Below are positions 1 to 9,284 of a DNA stretch of 64,000 bases, piece after piece; within the stretch, counting starts at the first letter, position 1, and each line of letters begins with the position of its first letter. Made by a program: the position numbers and the translations under genes. The stretch lies in assembly GCA_024235915.1 (NCBI GenBank), contig JACKLO010000023.1, forward strand, positions 1 through 64,000. The letters are read 5' to 3'. The notes below the pieces were generated by a model. That model saw only the letters and a program-made list of their open reading frames with translations, made no database searches and was not told the origin of the DNA. This DNA comes from Burkholderiaceae bacterium. Lineage in GTDB: Bacteria; Pseudomonadota; Gammaproteobacteria; Burkholderiales; Burkholderiaceae_C.

Positions 1-2
1 TG

Positions 3-2093
3 GTCACCGCCTTCGTGATGGCGCCGCTGATCGCCTGGGCCACGCAGGGACGCTACTACCTGGCCCGGAGGGTGATACCGATCTTGCCGACGGCCGAGGT
101 CAGGGCAGATGGCGGGCCCGATGGCGGGCCTGTTGGTGGGCCCATCGACGGGACGGGGCCCTACAGGCGCCTGACGCCGGCGCTCACCCGCTGCTGCATC
201 TGCGAGCGCGACTACGAGGCCGATGACCTGGCGCAGTGCCCGGCCTACCAGGCGCCCATCTGTTCACTCTGCTGCACGCTGGATGCGCGCTGCAATGACC
301 TGTGCAAGCCGCAGGCGCGCCTGTCCGCCCAATGGTTGGCGCTGCTGCAGCGCCTGCTGCCGCAGCGCTGGGCGCCGCAGCTCGAAGCCGGCCTGGCGCA
401 CTGGCTGCTGCTGGCCGGCTTGGGATTGCCGGTGCTGGCGCTGCTGCTGGGCGGCGCCTACCAGCAGGGGCAACGCGTGCTGGGCGCGCAGGCCGAGGCC
501 CTGGCGCCGGCACTCTGGCAGGGGGTGCTCAACGTCGGCCTCGTGCTGGCGCTGCTGGGGGGCATCGTGGCCTGGTGGCTGGTGCTGGCCCACCGCAGCC
601 GCCTGGTGGCGCAGGAAGAGAGCCAGCGCCAGACCGAGGCCCTGCAGGCCGAGATCGAACGCCACCGCCGCACTGATGCGGCGCTGCAGAGTGCAAAGGC
701 CGCGGCGGAAGCCGCCAACCAGGCCAAGAGCCGCTACGTCACCGCCATCAGCCACGAACTGCGCACTCCGCTCAACAGCATCCTGGGCTACGCCCAATTG
801 CTGGAGGAAGACCCGGCGATGCCGCCGCAGCGCCGGCAGGCGGTGCAGGTGATCCGCCGCGGTGGCGACCACCTGCTGGGCCTGATCGAGGGCACGCTGG
901 ACCTGGCGCGCATCGAGGCCGGCAAGCTGGCGCTGCAGGTGGAGCCCATGCGCCTGCGCGAGGGCCTGGAGGAGATCGCGCGCCTGATGGAACTGCAGGC
1001 GGCGGCCAAGGGCGTGCGCTTCGTGCGGGCCTTTGAAGGCACGGTGCCGGAATGGGTGCGGGCCGACGAGCGCAGGTTGCGCCAGATCCTGATCAACCTG
1101 CTGGGCAATGCGGTGAAGTTCACCAGTCGCGGTGAAGTCACGTTCCGCGTGCGTTTCGCCGCCGACATGGCGCGTTTCGAGATCGCCGACACCGGCCCGG
1201 GCATGGGGGCCGACGAGCTCGCCCGCGTGTTCGAACCGTTCCAGCGTGGGGCGGCCCAAGGCAGCGCGGGCGCGGCGGGGGGCACTGGCCTGGGCCTGAC
1301 CATCAGCCGCATGCTGGCCGAGCTGATGGGTGGTGAACTGACGGCACGCAGCACGCCAGGCGAGGGCAGCGTGTTCAGCGTCAAGCTGTTTCTGCCGGAG
1401 GCGCCGGCGCCGGCCAGCACGGCCAGCGGGCCACGCCTGGGCCATGCCGGGCCGCGGCGACGCATCCTGGTGGTGGACAACGAGGAGGCCGACCGCACGC
1501 TGATGGCCGACCTGCTGCAGCCGCTGGGCTTCCTGATCGAAGGGGCGGCGTCGGGTGAGGCGGCCCTCGCGCGGCTGGCCGACAGCGCGCTGCCGGTCCC
1601 CGACGCCATCTTCATGGACCTGGCGATGCCGGGCATCGACGGCTGGGAGACGATCCGCAGGCTGCGTGCCGTCGGGCACGGCGACATCCCGCTGGCGGTG
1701 GTGTCGGCCAACGCCTTCGACCGTGGCCTGGACCACGACGTGGCGTTGGCTGCCGACGATTTCCTGGTCAAGCCGGTGCGCCTGACGCGCCTGCTGGACT
1801 GGCTGGGCGATCGGCTGGCGTTGGCATGGACCGCGGCGCCGGCCAACGCGGCCGAGCCGGCGGCGGTGGCGGCGCCGGAGGCCTTGCCCGATGCCCAGGC
1901 GCTGCAGGACCTGCAGCGCCTGATCGACCAGGGCTGGATGCGCGGCATCCAGCGTAAGCTTGACCAGATCGAGGCTGCCGACGTGGCGGCCCAGCGATTT
2001 GTCGCCCGCCTGCGCGGACTGGCACAACGCTTCGAAATGAACGCCTTGCAAGCGGCCGTCGGCCGCGCTCTCGATGAACACCGCAGCCGCTAG
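3..2093 (+). CDS. hybrid sensor histidine kinase with SLC5-like N terminus (CrbS/MxtR-like), 5' truncated by the window
   Basis: The reading frame is open from base 3, so the start lies before the window. The first ~25 residues (MAPLIAWATQGRYYLAR) look like the end of a sodium:solute symporter (SLC5) domain. A cysteine-rich stretch follows (CCICERDYEADD ... CSLCCTLDARC ... CKP), then two membrane segments near residues 130-195, a coiled coil, a HisKA domain with H-box SHELRTPLNS (His ~247 counted from base 15), an ATPase domain (N-box LINLLGNAVKF, G-box GGTGLGL) and a receiver with phospho-acceptor Asp ~535 in FMDLAMPGIDGW. SLC5-kinase hybrids of the CrbS/MxtR type control acetate or short-chain carbon use with a LuxR-type partner, and such a partner follows directly. 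The ligand is inferred, not visible. Confidence 0.85.
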   Translation, partial: VTAFVMAPLIAWATQGRYYLARRVIPILPTAEVRADGGPDGGPVGGPIDGTGPYRRLTPALTRCCICERDYEADDLAQCPAYQAPICSLCCTLDARCNDLCKPQARLSAQWLALLQRLLPQRWAPQLEAGLAHWLLLAGLGLPVLALLLGGAYQQGQRVLGAQAEALAPALWQGVLNVGLVLALLGGIVAWWLVLAHRSRLVAQEESQRQTEALQAEIERHRRTDAALQSAKAAAEAANQAKSRYVTAISHELRTPLNSILGYAQLLEEDPAMPPQRRQAVQVIRRGGDHLLGLIEGTLDLARIEAGKLALQVEPMRLREGLEEIARLMELQAAAKGVRFVRAFEGTVPEWVRADERRLRQILINLLGNAVKFTSRGEVTFRVRFAADMARFEIADTGPGMGADELARVFEPFQRGAAQGSAGAAGGTGLGLTISRMLAELMGGELTARSTPGEGSVFSVKLFLPEAPAPASTASGPRLGHAGPRRRILVVDNEEADRTLMADLLQPLGFLIEGAASGEAALARLADSALPVPDAIFMDLAMPGIDGWETIRRLRAVGHGDIPLAVVSANAFDRGLDHDVALAADDFLVKPVRLTRLLDWLGDRLALAWTAAPANAAEPAAVAAPEALPDAQALQDLQRLIDQGWMRGIQRKLDQIEAADVAAQRFVARLRGLAQRFEMNALQAAVGRALDEHRSR

Positions 2094-3027
2094 GGAAGAC
2101 GGGGTGGGCGACGGCCTGGCCCTGGTCCTGCTCGTGGACGACACGCCGGACAACCTGGCCGTGCTGCACGATGCGCTCGACGAGTCGGGCTACACCGTGA
2201 TCGTGGCCACCAGCGGCGAGCAGGCGCTGCAGCGTGCGCACGACGCGCAGCCGGACATCGTGCTGCTGGACGCCGTGATGCCCGGCATCGACGGCTTCGA
2301 GGTGGCGCGGCGGCTCAAGGCCGACGAGGCCACGGCGGCCATCCCCATCGTCTTCATGACCGGTCTCACCGAGACGGAGCACGTGATCAACGCCTTCGGC
2401 GCGGGCGTGGTGGACTACGTGACCAAGCCGGTGCGCACGCGCGAGCTCATCGCACGCATCGAAAGCCACCTGCGCAATGCGCGTGCGCAGTTGCAGGCCC
2501 GGCACGCGCTGGACGCCTTCGGCCACGCGACCATGGTGGTGCGCGAGCGCGACGGCCGCCGCCTGTGGCAGACCGCGCTGGCGCGCAGCCTGATCGCGCA
2601 GCACTTCCCAGGTGTGCCCGACACGCTGATGCCGCCGCCCGCCATGGCCTGGGTGGCACGTGAGGCACTGCGCCGAAGGGCTGGTGCCGAACCCCAGGGC
2701 CTGACGGTGGGCAAGGGCTCGCAACGGCTCACCTTCGCCCTGCACGCGATGGACGACGAAGGCGCGTCGAATGCCGAATGGCTGCTGGTGCTGCGCGAGG
2801 ACAGCGAGGCGGCACTGATGGAGGCGCTGCTGCGCGCCTTCCCGCTCACCGCGCGCGAGGCCGAGGTGCTGTACTGGGTGATCCAGGGCAAGACCAACCG
2901 CGATATCGGCGAGATCCTGTCGCTGAGCCCGCGCACCGTGCACAAGCACCTGGAGCATGTGTTCGAGAAGCTGGGCGTGGAGACGCGCACGGCGGCCGCG
3001 GCGCTGGCGCTGCAGCGCGTGGGCTGA
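2074..3027 (+). CDS. two-component response regulator, receiver plus LuxR-type HTH (CrbR/ErdR-like)
   Basis: This 317-residue protein overlaps the 3' end of the kinase gene by 20 bases, so the two are almost certainly co-translated partners. The receiver domain (about 10-130) has its phospho-acceptor at Asp66 in VLLDAVMPGIDGF and the conserved Lys in VTKPVRT. A middle region of ~120 residues without a recognised family follows, then a LuxR/FixJ helix-turn-helix (about 258-313: LTAREAEVLYWVIQGKTNRD and following). Known CrbR-type regulators are ~100 residues shorter, so the middle region is extra; it could be a PAS-like sensory or dimerisation segment. Targets cannot be read from the window. 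Confidence 0.88.
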   Translation: MNTAAAREDGVGDGLALVLLVDDTPDNLAVLHDALDESGYTVIVATSGEQALQRAHDAQPDIVLLDAVMPGIDGFEVARRLKADEATAAIPIVFMTGLTETEHVINAFGAGVVDYVTKPVRTRELIARIESHLRNARAQLQARHALDAFGHATMVVRERDGRRLWQTALARSLIAQHFPGVPDTLMPPPAMAWVAREALRRRAGAEPQGLTVGKGSQRLTFALHAMDDEGASNAEWLLVLREDSEAALMEALLRAFPLTAREAEVLYWVIQGKTNRDIGEILSLSPRTVHKHLEHVFEKLGVETRTAAAALALQRVG

Positions 3028-3108
3028 CACCCCGGTTCCGCGTCGGCGCGGATGGTGCGGGCGGTGGGCCGATGCCGTATGGCGCCCGGGCGCGTGCCCG
3101 AATCCGTC

Positions 3109-3990
3109 TCAGCCCGCTTCGGTGCGAAGCCAGTCCACGAAGGCCTGCACCGGCGCGCGCAGGGGCCCGCGTCGCAGGTGCAGGAAATGCACCGGCCCGT
3201 CGACGGCGGTGAAGCGTCGTGCGCCCAGCACCACCAGGTCACCGCGGTCCAGCTCACGGGCCGCCAGTCGCGTGCTTTCGAGCGCCACGCCCAGGCCATC
3301 GGCCGCTGCCGCAATGGCCAGGGCAGCGCGGTCGAAGGCGGTGCGCGGCTGGCGCGGTTCCGGCAGACCCTGGCGTTCGAACCACTGCGCCCAGCTCAGT
3401 GGGCTGAGCGTGGAGTCGATCAGCGGCAGCTGCTGGATCAGGCTCTCCGGCCGGGCGCGGGGTGTCAACAAGGTGGGCGACACCAGCGGCGCCAGCGTCT
3501 CGCTGCCCAGCGGGTGGGTCTCGATGCCGGGCCGGGCACGGCCGTCGCCGTAGGCGATGGCCAGGTCCAGCTCGCGCGACGACGCCAGGTCGGGCACCTC
3601 CGCGCCGGTGCTCAGCCGAACATGCTGACCCGGGTGCGCCGCCACGAAGCTGCGCAGGCGCGGGCCGAGCCACTTGAGCGCCAGGCTGGGGGCGCAGTGC
3701 ACGGCCAGCACCTGATCTTGCGCGGGCAGTGCAACGTCGGCACAGGCGGATTCCAGTGCGTCGAAGACGCGCAGCAGGCTGTCGTGCAGGCGCCGGCCTT
3801 CGGCCGTAGGTGTCACGCGGCGGTGGCTGCGGGTGAACAGGCTGCGGCCGAAGTGCGCCTCCAGGTCGCGCATCTGGTGGCTGACGGCCGACGCGGTGAG
3901 GTGGAGTTCATCGGCCGCACGCGCAAAGCTCTGCAGGCGCGCCGCTGCCTCGAAAGTGCGCAGCCGGTTCAACGGTGGAAGGTGTCTCAT
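3109..3990 (-). CDS. LysR family transcriptional regulator (GcvA-like)
   Basis: A 293-residue LysR-type regulator starting at MRHLPPLNRLRTFEAAAR. The N-terminal winged HTH (about 10-65) contains SFARAADELHLTASAVSHQM. The C-terminal effector domain has GcvA-like features such as PRARPESL and an end motif PVQAFVDWLRTEAG. The frame is open 32 codons further upstream, but those codons run into the divergent control region and look non-coding, so the start at 3990 was chosen; no strong ribosome-binding site is seen. It is divergent from a class II aldolase gene, which is the likely target. Confidence 0.85.
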   Translation of the reverse strand: MRHLPPLNRLRTFEAAARLQSFARAADELHLTASAVSHQMRDLEAHFGRSLFTRSHRRVTPTAEGRRLHDSLLRVFDALESACADVALPAQDQVLAVHCAPSLALKWLGPRLRSFVAAHPGQHVRLSTGAEVPDLASSRELDLAIAYGDGRARPGIETHPLGSETLAPLVSPTLLTPRARPESLIQQLPLIDSTLSPLSWAQWFERQGLPEPRQPRTAFDRAALAIAAAADGLGVALESTRLAARELDRGDLVVLGARRFTAVDGPVHFLHLRRGPLRAPVQAFVDWLRTEAG

Positions 3991-4034
3991 GCATGGCGAG
4001 TTTGGGTGAATTGGCTTCATCTGTCGATGAGCAA

Positions 4035-4072
4035 GCATCGTTTGTCGCCATGCCTTTGGGCAGGCACGATGC
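4035..4072. promoter_or_regulatory. candidate LysR operator between divergent genes
   Basis: Inverted repeat GCATCGT (4035-4041) and ACGATGC (4066-4072) with a 24-base spacer, in the ~107-base gap between the LysR gene and the aldolase gene. A second TGCC/GGCA pair lies within the spacer. Position and symmetry suit a LysR-type site, but no binding data or T-N11-A consensus supports it. Confidence 0.35.
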
Positions 4073-4097
4073 GGGTCTCGTTTCATCGTTCTCCGCC

Positions 4098-4964
4098 ATG
4101 TCCGCCATCCTCGACCAGATCACCGCCGCCGCGCGCAAGGAATACCGCTTCGACCCCCGCACCGAGAAGCGCGAGTCGATCTACCAGCCGGCGCAGCCGG
4201 ACCTGATGTTCCCGGGCCGGCCGCAGTTCGACGACGTGGCGCAGGAGCGCCGCTACCTGAAGGAGCGTCTGGTGGGCGCCTGCCGCGCCTTTGCGCGCCA
4301 GGGCTTCGACTACGGCTTCGCCGGTCACCTGACGATCCGCGACCCGGAGCGGCCGGAGCTGTACTGGACCAACCCGATGTGCGTGCATTTCCGCCAGGTC
4401 AAGGTGAGCAACCTGATCCTGGTGGACCACAAGGGCAGGGTCGTCGAGGGTGATTACGCCGTCAACCGCGCCGGCTTCGTGCTGCACGCCGCGGTGCACG
4501 AGGCGCACCCGGACATCCTGGCCATGTGCCACGCACACACCACCTACGGCACGGCCTTCGCTGCGCTGGGTCAGTCGCTGGCCCCGATCTCGCAGGATGC
4601 GGCCGCCTTCTTCGAGGACCACGTGGTCATCAACGACGAGGCAGGCCAGGTGGCGGTGGAAGAGGACGCCGGCCCCAAGGTGGCCGACTGGTTCAAGGAC
4701 GTGAAGGCCGCCATCCACCAGAACCACGGCCTGTTCACCGCCAGCCGCCACAGCATCGAGGCGGCGGCGTTCTGGTTCATCGCGCTGGAGCGCTGCTGCC
4801 AGCAGGAACTGATGGTGCGCGCCACCGGCGTCGCGCCCAAATTGGTGCCGGCCGAGAAGTCACGCTACAGCCGCGAGCACGTGGGCAGCGAATACATCGG
4901 CTGGCTGCACTTCCAGACGATCTGGAACGACCTCGTGCGATCGGAGCCGGACCTGTTCGACTGA
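4098..4964 (+). CDS. class II aldolase/adducin family protein
   Basis: A 288-residue protein starting MSAILDQITAAARKEY. The class II aldolase fold is shown by FDYGFAGHLTIRDPE near the N terminus, the metal-binding HxH in CHAHTTYG, and a third His in HQNHGLFTASRHS. These enzymes bind a divalent metal and act on small phosphorylated or hydroxylated substrates; several catalyse decarboxylation rather than aldol cleavage. The in-frame region upstream of 4098 lies in the LysR/aldolase control region and was not used. The likely regulator is the divergent LysR gene. The substrate is unknown. Confidence 0.8.
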   Translation: MSAILDQITAAARKEYRFDPRTEKRESIYQPAQPDLMFPGRPQFDDVAQERRYLKERLVGACRAFARQGFDYGFAGHLTIRDPERPELYWTNPMCVHFRQVKVSNLILVDHKGRVVEGDYAVNRAGFVLHAAVHEAHPDILAMCHAHTTYGTAFAALGQSLAPISQDAAAFFEDHVVINDEAGQVAVEEDAGPKVADWFKDVKAAIHQNHGLFTASRHSIEAAAFWFIALERCCQQELMVRATGVAPKLVPAEKSRYSREHVGSEYIGWLHFQTIWNDLVRSEPDLFD

Positions 4965-4978
4965 GGCGCCCGACGGCG

Positions 4979-5488
4979 TCAGCGCTGCTCGGCGACGGCT
5001 TCGCGCAGGGTGTTGGCGATCCGGTGCAGTTGAAGCGTCAGGTTGCGCAGGTCGCGCGCTGACAGGCCGGTTTGCCGGCCGACTTCCTGCTGCAGTGACG
5101 CGCAGGGCCCGCGCAGCGCGTCGGCCCCCGGCGCTGCTTCGACCTGCACCCGGCGCTCGTCACGCTCGTCACGTTGGCGGATGACCAGCCCGCCGAGCTC
5201 CAGGCGCTTGACCACGGGCGTGCAGGCGCCCATGTCCAGGTCCAGCGACCGGGCGAGCTCGCCCATGGACAGCGGCCCCTGTTCCCACAGGGCCAGCAGG
5301 ATCAGGTACTGCGTGTAGGTCAGGCCCAGGCGCTGCAACGGCTCGCGGTAAGCGCGCGTGATGGCGTGCGTGGCGCGGTAGAGCGCGAAGTCCAACTGCT
5401 CACGGATGTCCTGCACCGGCACCGCGCCGGTCTCGCTGGACAACGGGGAGGACGAGGCCTCCTGCGTCGCGCGGTCGTGTTTCGTCAC
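4979..5488 (-). CDS. MarR family regulator, OhrR-like but lacking the peroxide-sensing cysteine
   Basis: A 169-residue MarR protein with a GTG start at 5488, preceded by GGGGGAG eight bases upstream. The winged-helix core is LTYTQYLILLALWEQGPLSMGELARSLDLDMGACTPVVKRL, with the wing RQRDERDERRV. The dimerisation segment IREQLDFALYRATHA aligns with OhrR proteins, where a reactive Cys sits before FALY; here that position is Asp. It is therefore unlikely to sense organic hydroperoxides through that residue. It ends 14 bases from the convergent aldolase gene and is divergent from the kinase gene at 5688, with a perfect palindrome between them. Confidence 0.85.
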   Translation of the reverse strand: MTKHDRATQEASSSPLSSETGAVPVQDIREQLDFALYRATHAITRAYREPLQRLGLTYTQYLILLALWEQGPLSMGELARSLDLDMGACTPVVKRLELGGLVIRQRDERDERRVQVEAAPGADALRGPCASLQQEVGRQTGLSARDLRNLTLQLHRIANTLREAVAEQR

Positions 5489-5582
5489 CTTGAAGGCTCC
5501 CCCGGCGCCAGGCAGGCGGGACTTCCTGCCATGGCAAATGCTTTATGACATTCAAGGCACTTCATGTAACCGTTCAAGTAAT

Positions 5583-5594
5583 TTATCGCGATAA
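5583..5594. promoter_or_regulatory. 12-bp perfect palindrome, candidate MarR operator
   Basis: TTATCGCGATAA is self-complementary and sits ~95 bases upstream of the MarR start, in an AT-rich stretch that stands out in this GC-rich window. MarR dimers usually bind palindromes of this size near their own promoter. The stretch also lies ~95 bases ahead of the divergent kinase gene, so one site could serve both. Confidence 0.45.
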
Positions 5595-5687
5595 TGTTTA
5601 GCATCGAGGGGTGAACGAACTCCGGCATTGCCGTTCCCTGCGCCTGCCCAGCTCGGACACGCCAGGCGCGGATCAGCCCCAGCCGAC

Positions 5688-7632
5688 ATGAGCACCTACC
5701 CGACGATGCGAGAAGAGGACCTGCTGAGGTCGATTGTGGCCTCGGCTTCTGACGCCATCGTCTGCAAGGACACCCGGGGGATCATCGCCTCCCGGAACCC
5801 GGGGGCCGAACGCCTGTTCGGCCACCGCGCCGACGAGGTGCTGGGCCGATCGATTCAGCTGTTGATCCCCCCAGACCGCCTGGCCGAAGAGACCATGATC
5901 CTCGACCGGATCCTCCAGGGCGAGCGCGTGGATTGCCTGGAGACGGAGCGCTGCCACCGAGACGGCAGCCTGCTGCCCGTGTCGGTCACGGTGTCGCCGG
6001 TCCTTCGATGCCCAGGGCGTGGTGATCGGTGCGTCGAAGATCGCGCGGCCGATCGAGCATCTGCTGCAGGCGCGCCGGCGGGAACAGCAGTTTGCCCAGA
6101 TCGTCAGGTCCGCCTCCGACGGCATCCTCGTCGTCGACACCGACGGCCGCATCGAGTTCGCGAATCCGGCTGCGCTGTCGATGTTCGGTTGGCTGCTGTC
6201 CGACCTCGTCGGCGCCTCACTGGACGTGCTGCTGCCACCCCAGGTGCGGGGTCCGCATGCCCAGTGGATGAAGTCGCTGGACGGCACCGATGCCCTGCCG
6301 CGGCACATGGGGCAGGCCGGGAGGCTGGTGCAGGCCATGCACCAGGACGGCAGCATCGTGCCGGTGGAGATCACGATCTCGGCATTCGGCGAGGCGGCGC
6401 GGCCGCGCCGGATGGCGGTGGTGCGCGATCGCCGGCCGCTCCAGGAGGCGGCGCGCCTGCACGACGCGGCCCTGAAGGCCGAAGCGGACAGCGAGGCGAA
6501 GAGCCGGTTCATCGCCCGCATGAGCCACGAACTGCGCACGCCACTGACCGTGGTGCTGGGCTTCACCGAACTGCTGCAGGCCGACCCGGCGACGGCGACT
6601 GAGCGCGCCCGCGGGCTGGTGACCCACATCCGCAGCGCCGGGCTGCACCTGCCGACACTGATCGACGACCTGCTGGACGCCGCCCGCATCGAACGCGGCA
6701 TGCTGCATCTGGTGACGCAGCCGGTGCCGCTGCAGGCCCTGCTGGAGGACCTGCAGTCGCAGGTCAACGTGGTGGCGCGCATCACCCGGCAGCAGGTCGA
6801 ACTGCTGCCGGTGCCGCCTGGGGCCTGCGTGCAAGCCGATCCGATCCGCCTGCGCCAGGTGCTCTACAACCTGCTGTCCAATGCGCTGAAGTACAGCCCA
6901 CCGGGCTCGACGGTGACGCTCCAGGTGTCGGCACATGACCAGGGTTGGCGCATCGACGTCACTGACCGTGGCATCGGCATCGAGCCGGATCGTCTGGACA
7001 AGCTGTTCAAGCCCTACGAGCGGCTGGGGCGCGAGTTCAGCGGCGTACCCGGGGTCGGGTTGGGCCTGGCGACGGTGCGCGAACTGATCGACGCCATGGC
7101 GGGCGAAGTCGCGGTCTACAGCGCCCCCGGCCACGGCTCGACCTTCAGCGTGATGCTGGCCGGCGCGCCCGCGGCGGATGCGCCACCGGCAGATGCGTCG
7201 ACCTCGCCCGAACTGCACTTCGCCCATGGCCCGATGGCGCCTGAAGCCAGCTTCCGGCCTCTGGCCGGCAAGCGCCTGCTGTGTGTGGATGACAACCCGG
7301 TGAACCGGCTGCTCATCGATGCCGCCCTGACCGACATGCCGGGCCTGACGCTCAGCTTCGCGGTCGACGGCCAGAGTGCGCGTCGGGAACTGGAGGTGGC
7401 CAGACCCGATCTGGTGCTGCTGGACCTGATGCTGCCCGATGCCCACGGCCTGGACTGGCTGCGAACCCTGCGTGGGGACCCGAGATTCGCGGATCTCCAG
7501 GTCGTGCTGTTCACGGCCGACAACGACCCTGCAACGCGGCAGGAAGCCAGAGACCTGGACGTCGATGAACTCGTGTCGAAGCCCTTCGACATCTTCACGC
7601 TGCAGCAGCAGGTCCGGCGCCTGCTGCAGTGA
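5688..7632 (+). pseudogene. PAS-PAS histidine kinase with C-terminal receiver, broken by a +1 frameshift
   Basis: The first frame encodes a PAS domain (SIVASASDAIVCKDTRGIIA ... RCHRDGSLLPVSVTVSPV) up to ~6002. The coding sense then moves to another frame, read as FDAQGVVIGASKIARP, with a second PAS domain, a HisKA box (MSHELRTPLTVVLG), an ATPase domain (LYNLLSNALKYSPPG, GVGLGLATV) and a receiver (DLVLLDLMLPDAHGL, VSKPFDIF). Removing one C at 6002-6003 restores a single ~647-residue kinase. Without the repair, a 537-residue product could start at GTG 6019, losing the first PAS domain. The cause may be a real mutation or a sequencing error. No signal peptide or membrane segment is seen, so the full-length protein would be cytoplasmic. 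Confidence 0.8.
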
Positions 7633-7648
7633 TCCCTGGCTGGCGGTT

Positions 7649-9220
7649 TCAGACCTGGCGGCTCTGGCCCGCCCAGTACGGCTCGCGCAACCGGCGCTTG
7701 TAGATCTTGCCTGTGTCCTCGCGCGGCAGCGATTCGTGCAGCGCCACGACACGGGGCACCTTGTAGCCGGCAATGCGCGCATGCAGCCAGGCGCGCACCG
7801 CGTCTGGCGTCAGCGCGGCGCCTTGTGCATCGGGCGTGGGCTGCACCGCCGCCGCCAGTGATTCGCCGAACTCGTCGTCGGGTATGCCGAACACGCCGCA
7901 GTCGGCCACGCCGGGCATGGTCTGCAGCAGCAGTTCCACTTCCACCGGATAGATGTTGACGCCGCCGCTGATCACCATGTCCGCCGCACGGTCGACGATG
8001 AAGAGGAAACCGTCGTCGTCCAGGTAACCGACGTCACCCATGGTCTTGAGCGCACCGCGCGCCATGCGTTCGCGCGCCTCGGCATTGCCCGCATAGGTGA
8101 AATCGGGCGTGGCCGGCTGGTCGATCCAGATCTGGCCGGCCGCGCCTGAAGGCTGCTCGCGGCCCTCGTCGTCCAGAATCTTCAGCGTGACGCCTGGGAG
8201 TGGCAGGCCGGCCGAGCCGGGCTTGCGCAATGCCTGTTCCGGCGTGAGCAGCGTCATGTAGCCCAGTTCGCTGGCGCCGTAGCACTCGTGGATCACGGGG
8301 CCCCACCACGCGATCATGCGGCGCTTGACCTCCGGCGGGCAGGGGCTGCCGGTGGATGCCACGAAGCGCATCGTCGACAGGTCGTACCGCGCCCGCTGCT
8401 CGGCCGGCAAGGCCAGCAGGCGCACGTACATGGTCGGCACCAGGTAGGCGTGGGTCAGCCGTTCGGCTTCGATCAGCGCCAGCGTGCGCGCGGCGTCGAA
8501 GCGGTCCTCCACCACCAGCGTGCCGCCCTCCTGCAGGATGCCCAGGGCGTAGTTGCAGGGGGCGCTGTGGTACCAGGGCGCGCACAGCAGCGCGCGCATG
8601 CCGGGCAGGGTGCCGTAGGCCAGGCGCCGCATCTCGGCCTGGCGCACGGCCTGATCGGCAGTCATCGGCTGGCGCACGATGCCCTTGGGCCGGCCGGTGG
8701 TGCCAGAAGTGAAGAACATCGCGCCGCGGGGTGGCGCCGCTGGCGCGGCCCACGGGTCGACGCCGTCCCGCAGCGGCTCCCAGGCGGGCACACCCGGCCG
8801 TGCACCGCGCACCGTGAACACCCGCGCCTGGGCCGCATCGAGGTCCGGCAAGGCTTTCAGCAGGGCCGCATCCACCAGAAGCAGGCGTGCGCCGGAGGTC
8901 GCCAGCACATGGGCCACCTCGTCGCGCTTGAGGTGCCAGTTGATCGGGCACCAGATGGCGCCGAGGTGGCGCACGGCCACCATGGCGGCCATGGCCTCCA
9001 CGCTGTTGCGCATCAGCAGCGCCACCACGTCGCCGTCGCCCACACCCTGGGCCTGCAGCGCTGCGGCGTTGCGGCGCCAGAGAGCGTCGAATTCGTCGGC
9101 GTGCCAACGCCGGCCCTCGAACACCAGGGACGCTTGGTCCAGACCCATGCTTTCCGTCTCCATGTCCGGCATCGCGGTCAGCGTCTGCCGCCATCGCGCC
9201 GTCGTCATAATTCCGGACAT
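7649..9220 (-). CDS. AMP-dependent acyl-CoA synthetase (FadD-like)
   Basis: A 523-residue ANL-superfamily ligase that activates a carboxylic acid as acyl-AMP and transfers it to CoA. The P-loop-like motif FFTSGTTGRPKGIVR lies near residue 170. ECYGASELGYMTLL, GDVGYLDDDGFLFIVDRAAD and the hinge region MVISGGVNIYPVEVE follow, and the catalytic Lys region is DTGKIYKRRLREPYW near the C terminus. The start at 9220 is preceded by AGGG at good spacing; a second ATG 12 bases downstream is possible. It is convergent with the broken kinase gene and divergent from the GT9 gene at 9285. The acid substrate is not evident. Confidence 0.88.
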   Translation of the reverse strand: MSGIMTTARWRQTLTAMPDMETESMGLDQASLVFEGRRWHADEFDALWRRNAAALQAQGVGDGDVVALLMRNSVEAMAAMVAVRHLGAIWCPINWHLKRDEVAHVLATSGARLLLVDAALLKALPDLDAAQARVFTVRGARPGVPAWEPLRDGVDPWAAPAAPPRGAMFFTSGTTGRPKGIVRQPMTADQAVRQAEMRRLAYGTLPGMRALLCAPWYHSAPCNYALGILQEGGTLVVEDRFDAARTLALIEAERLTHAYLVPTMYVRLLALPAEQRARYDLSTMRFVASTGSPCPPEVKRRMIAWWGPVIHECYGASELGYMTLLTPEQALRKPGSAGLPLPGVTLKILDDEGREQPSGAAGQIWIDQPATPDFTYAGNAEARERMARGALKTMGDVGYLDDDGFLFIVDRAADMVISGGVNIYPVEVELLLQTMPGVADCGVFGIPDDEFGESLAAAVQPTPDAQGAALTPDAVRAWLHARIAGYKVPRVVALHESLPREDTGKIYKRRLREPYWAGQSRQV

Positions 9221-9284
9221 TCTGCAGCCCTGTGGCGGTGGGCCCGACGTGCGTGGCCTTGCACGACGCCCGGGTGCCCGAACC

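Noticed and set aside
264..2153. 629-codon minus-strand frame over the first kinase gene
   Set aside because: Antisense to clear HisKA, ATPase and receiver motifs; Gln/His/Arg-rich composition is typical of shadow frames here.
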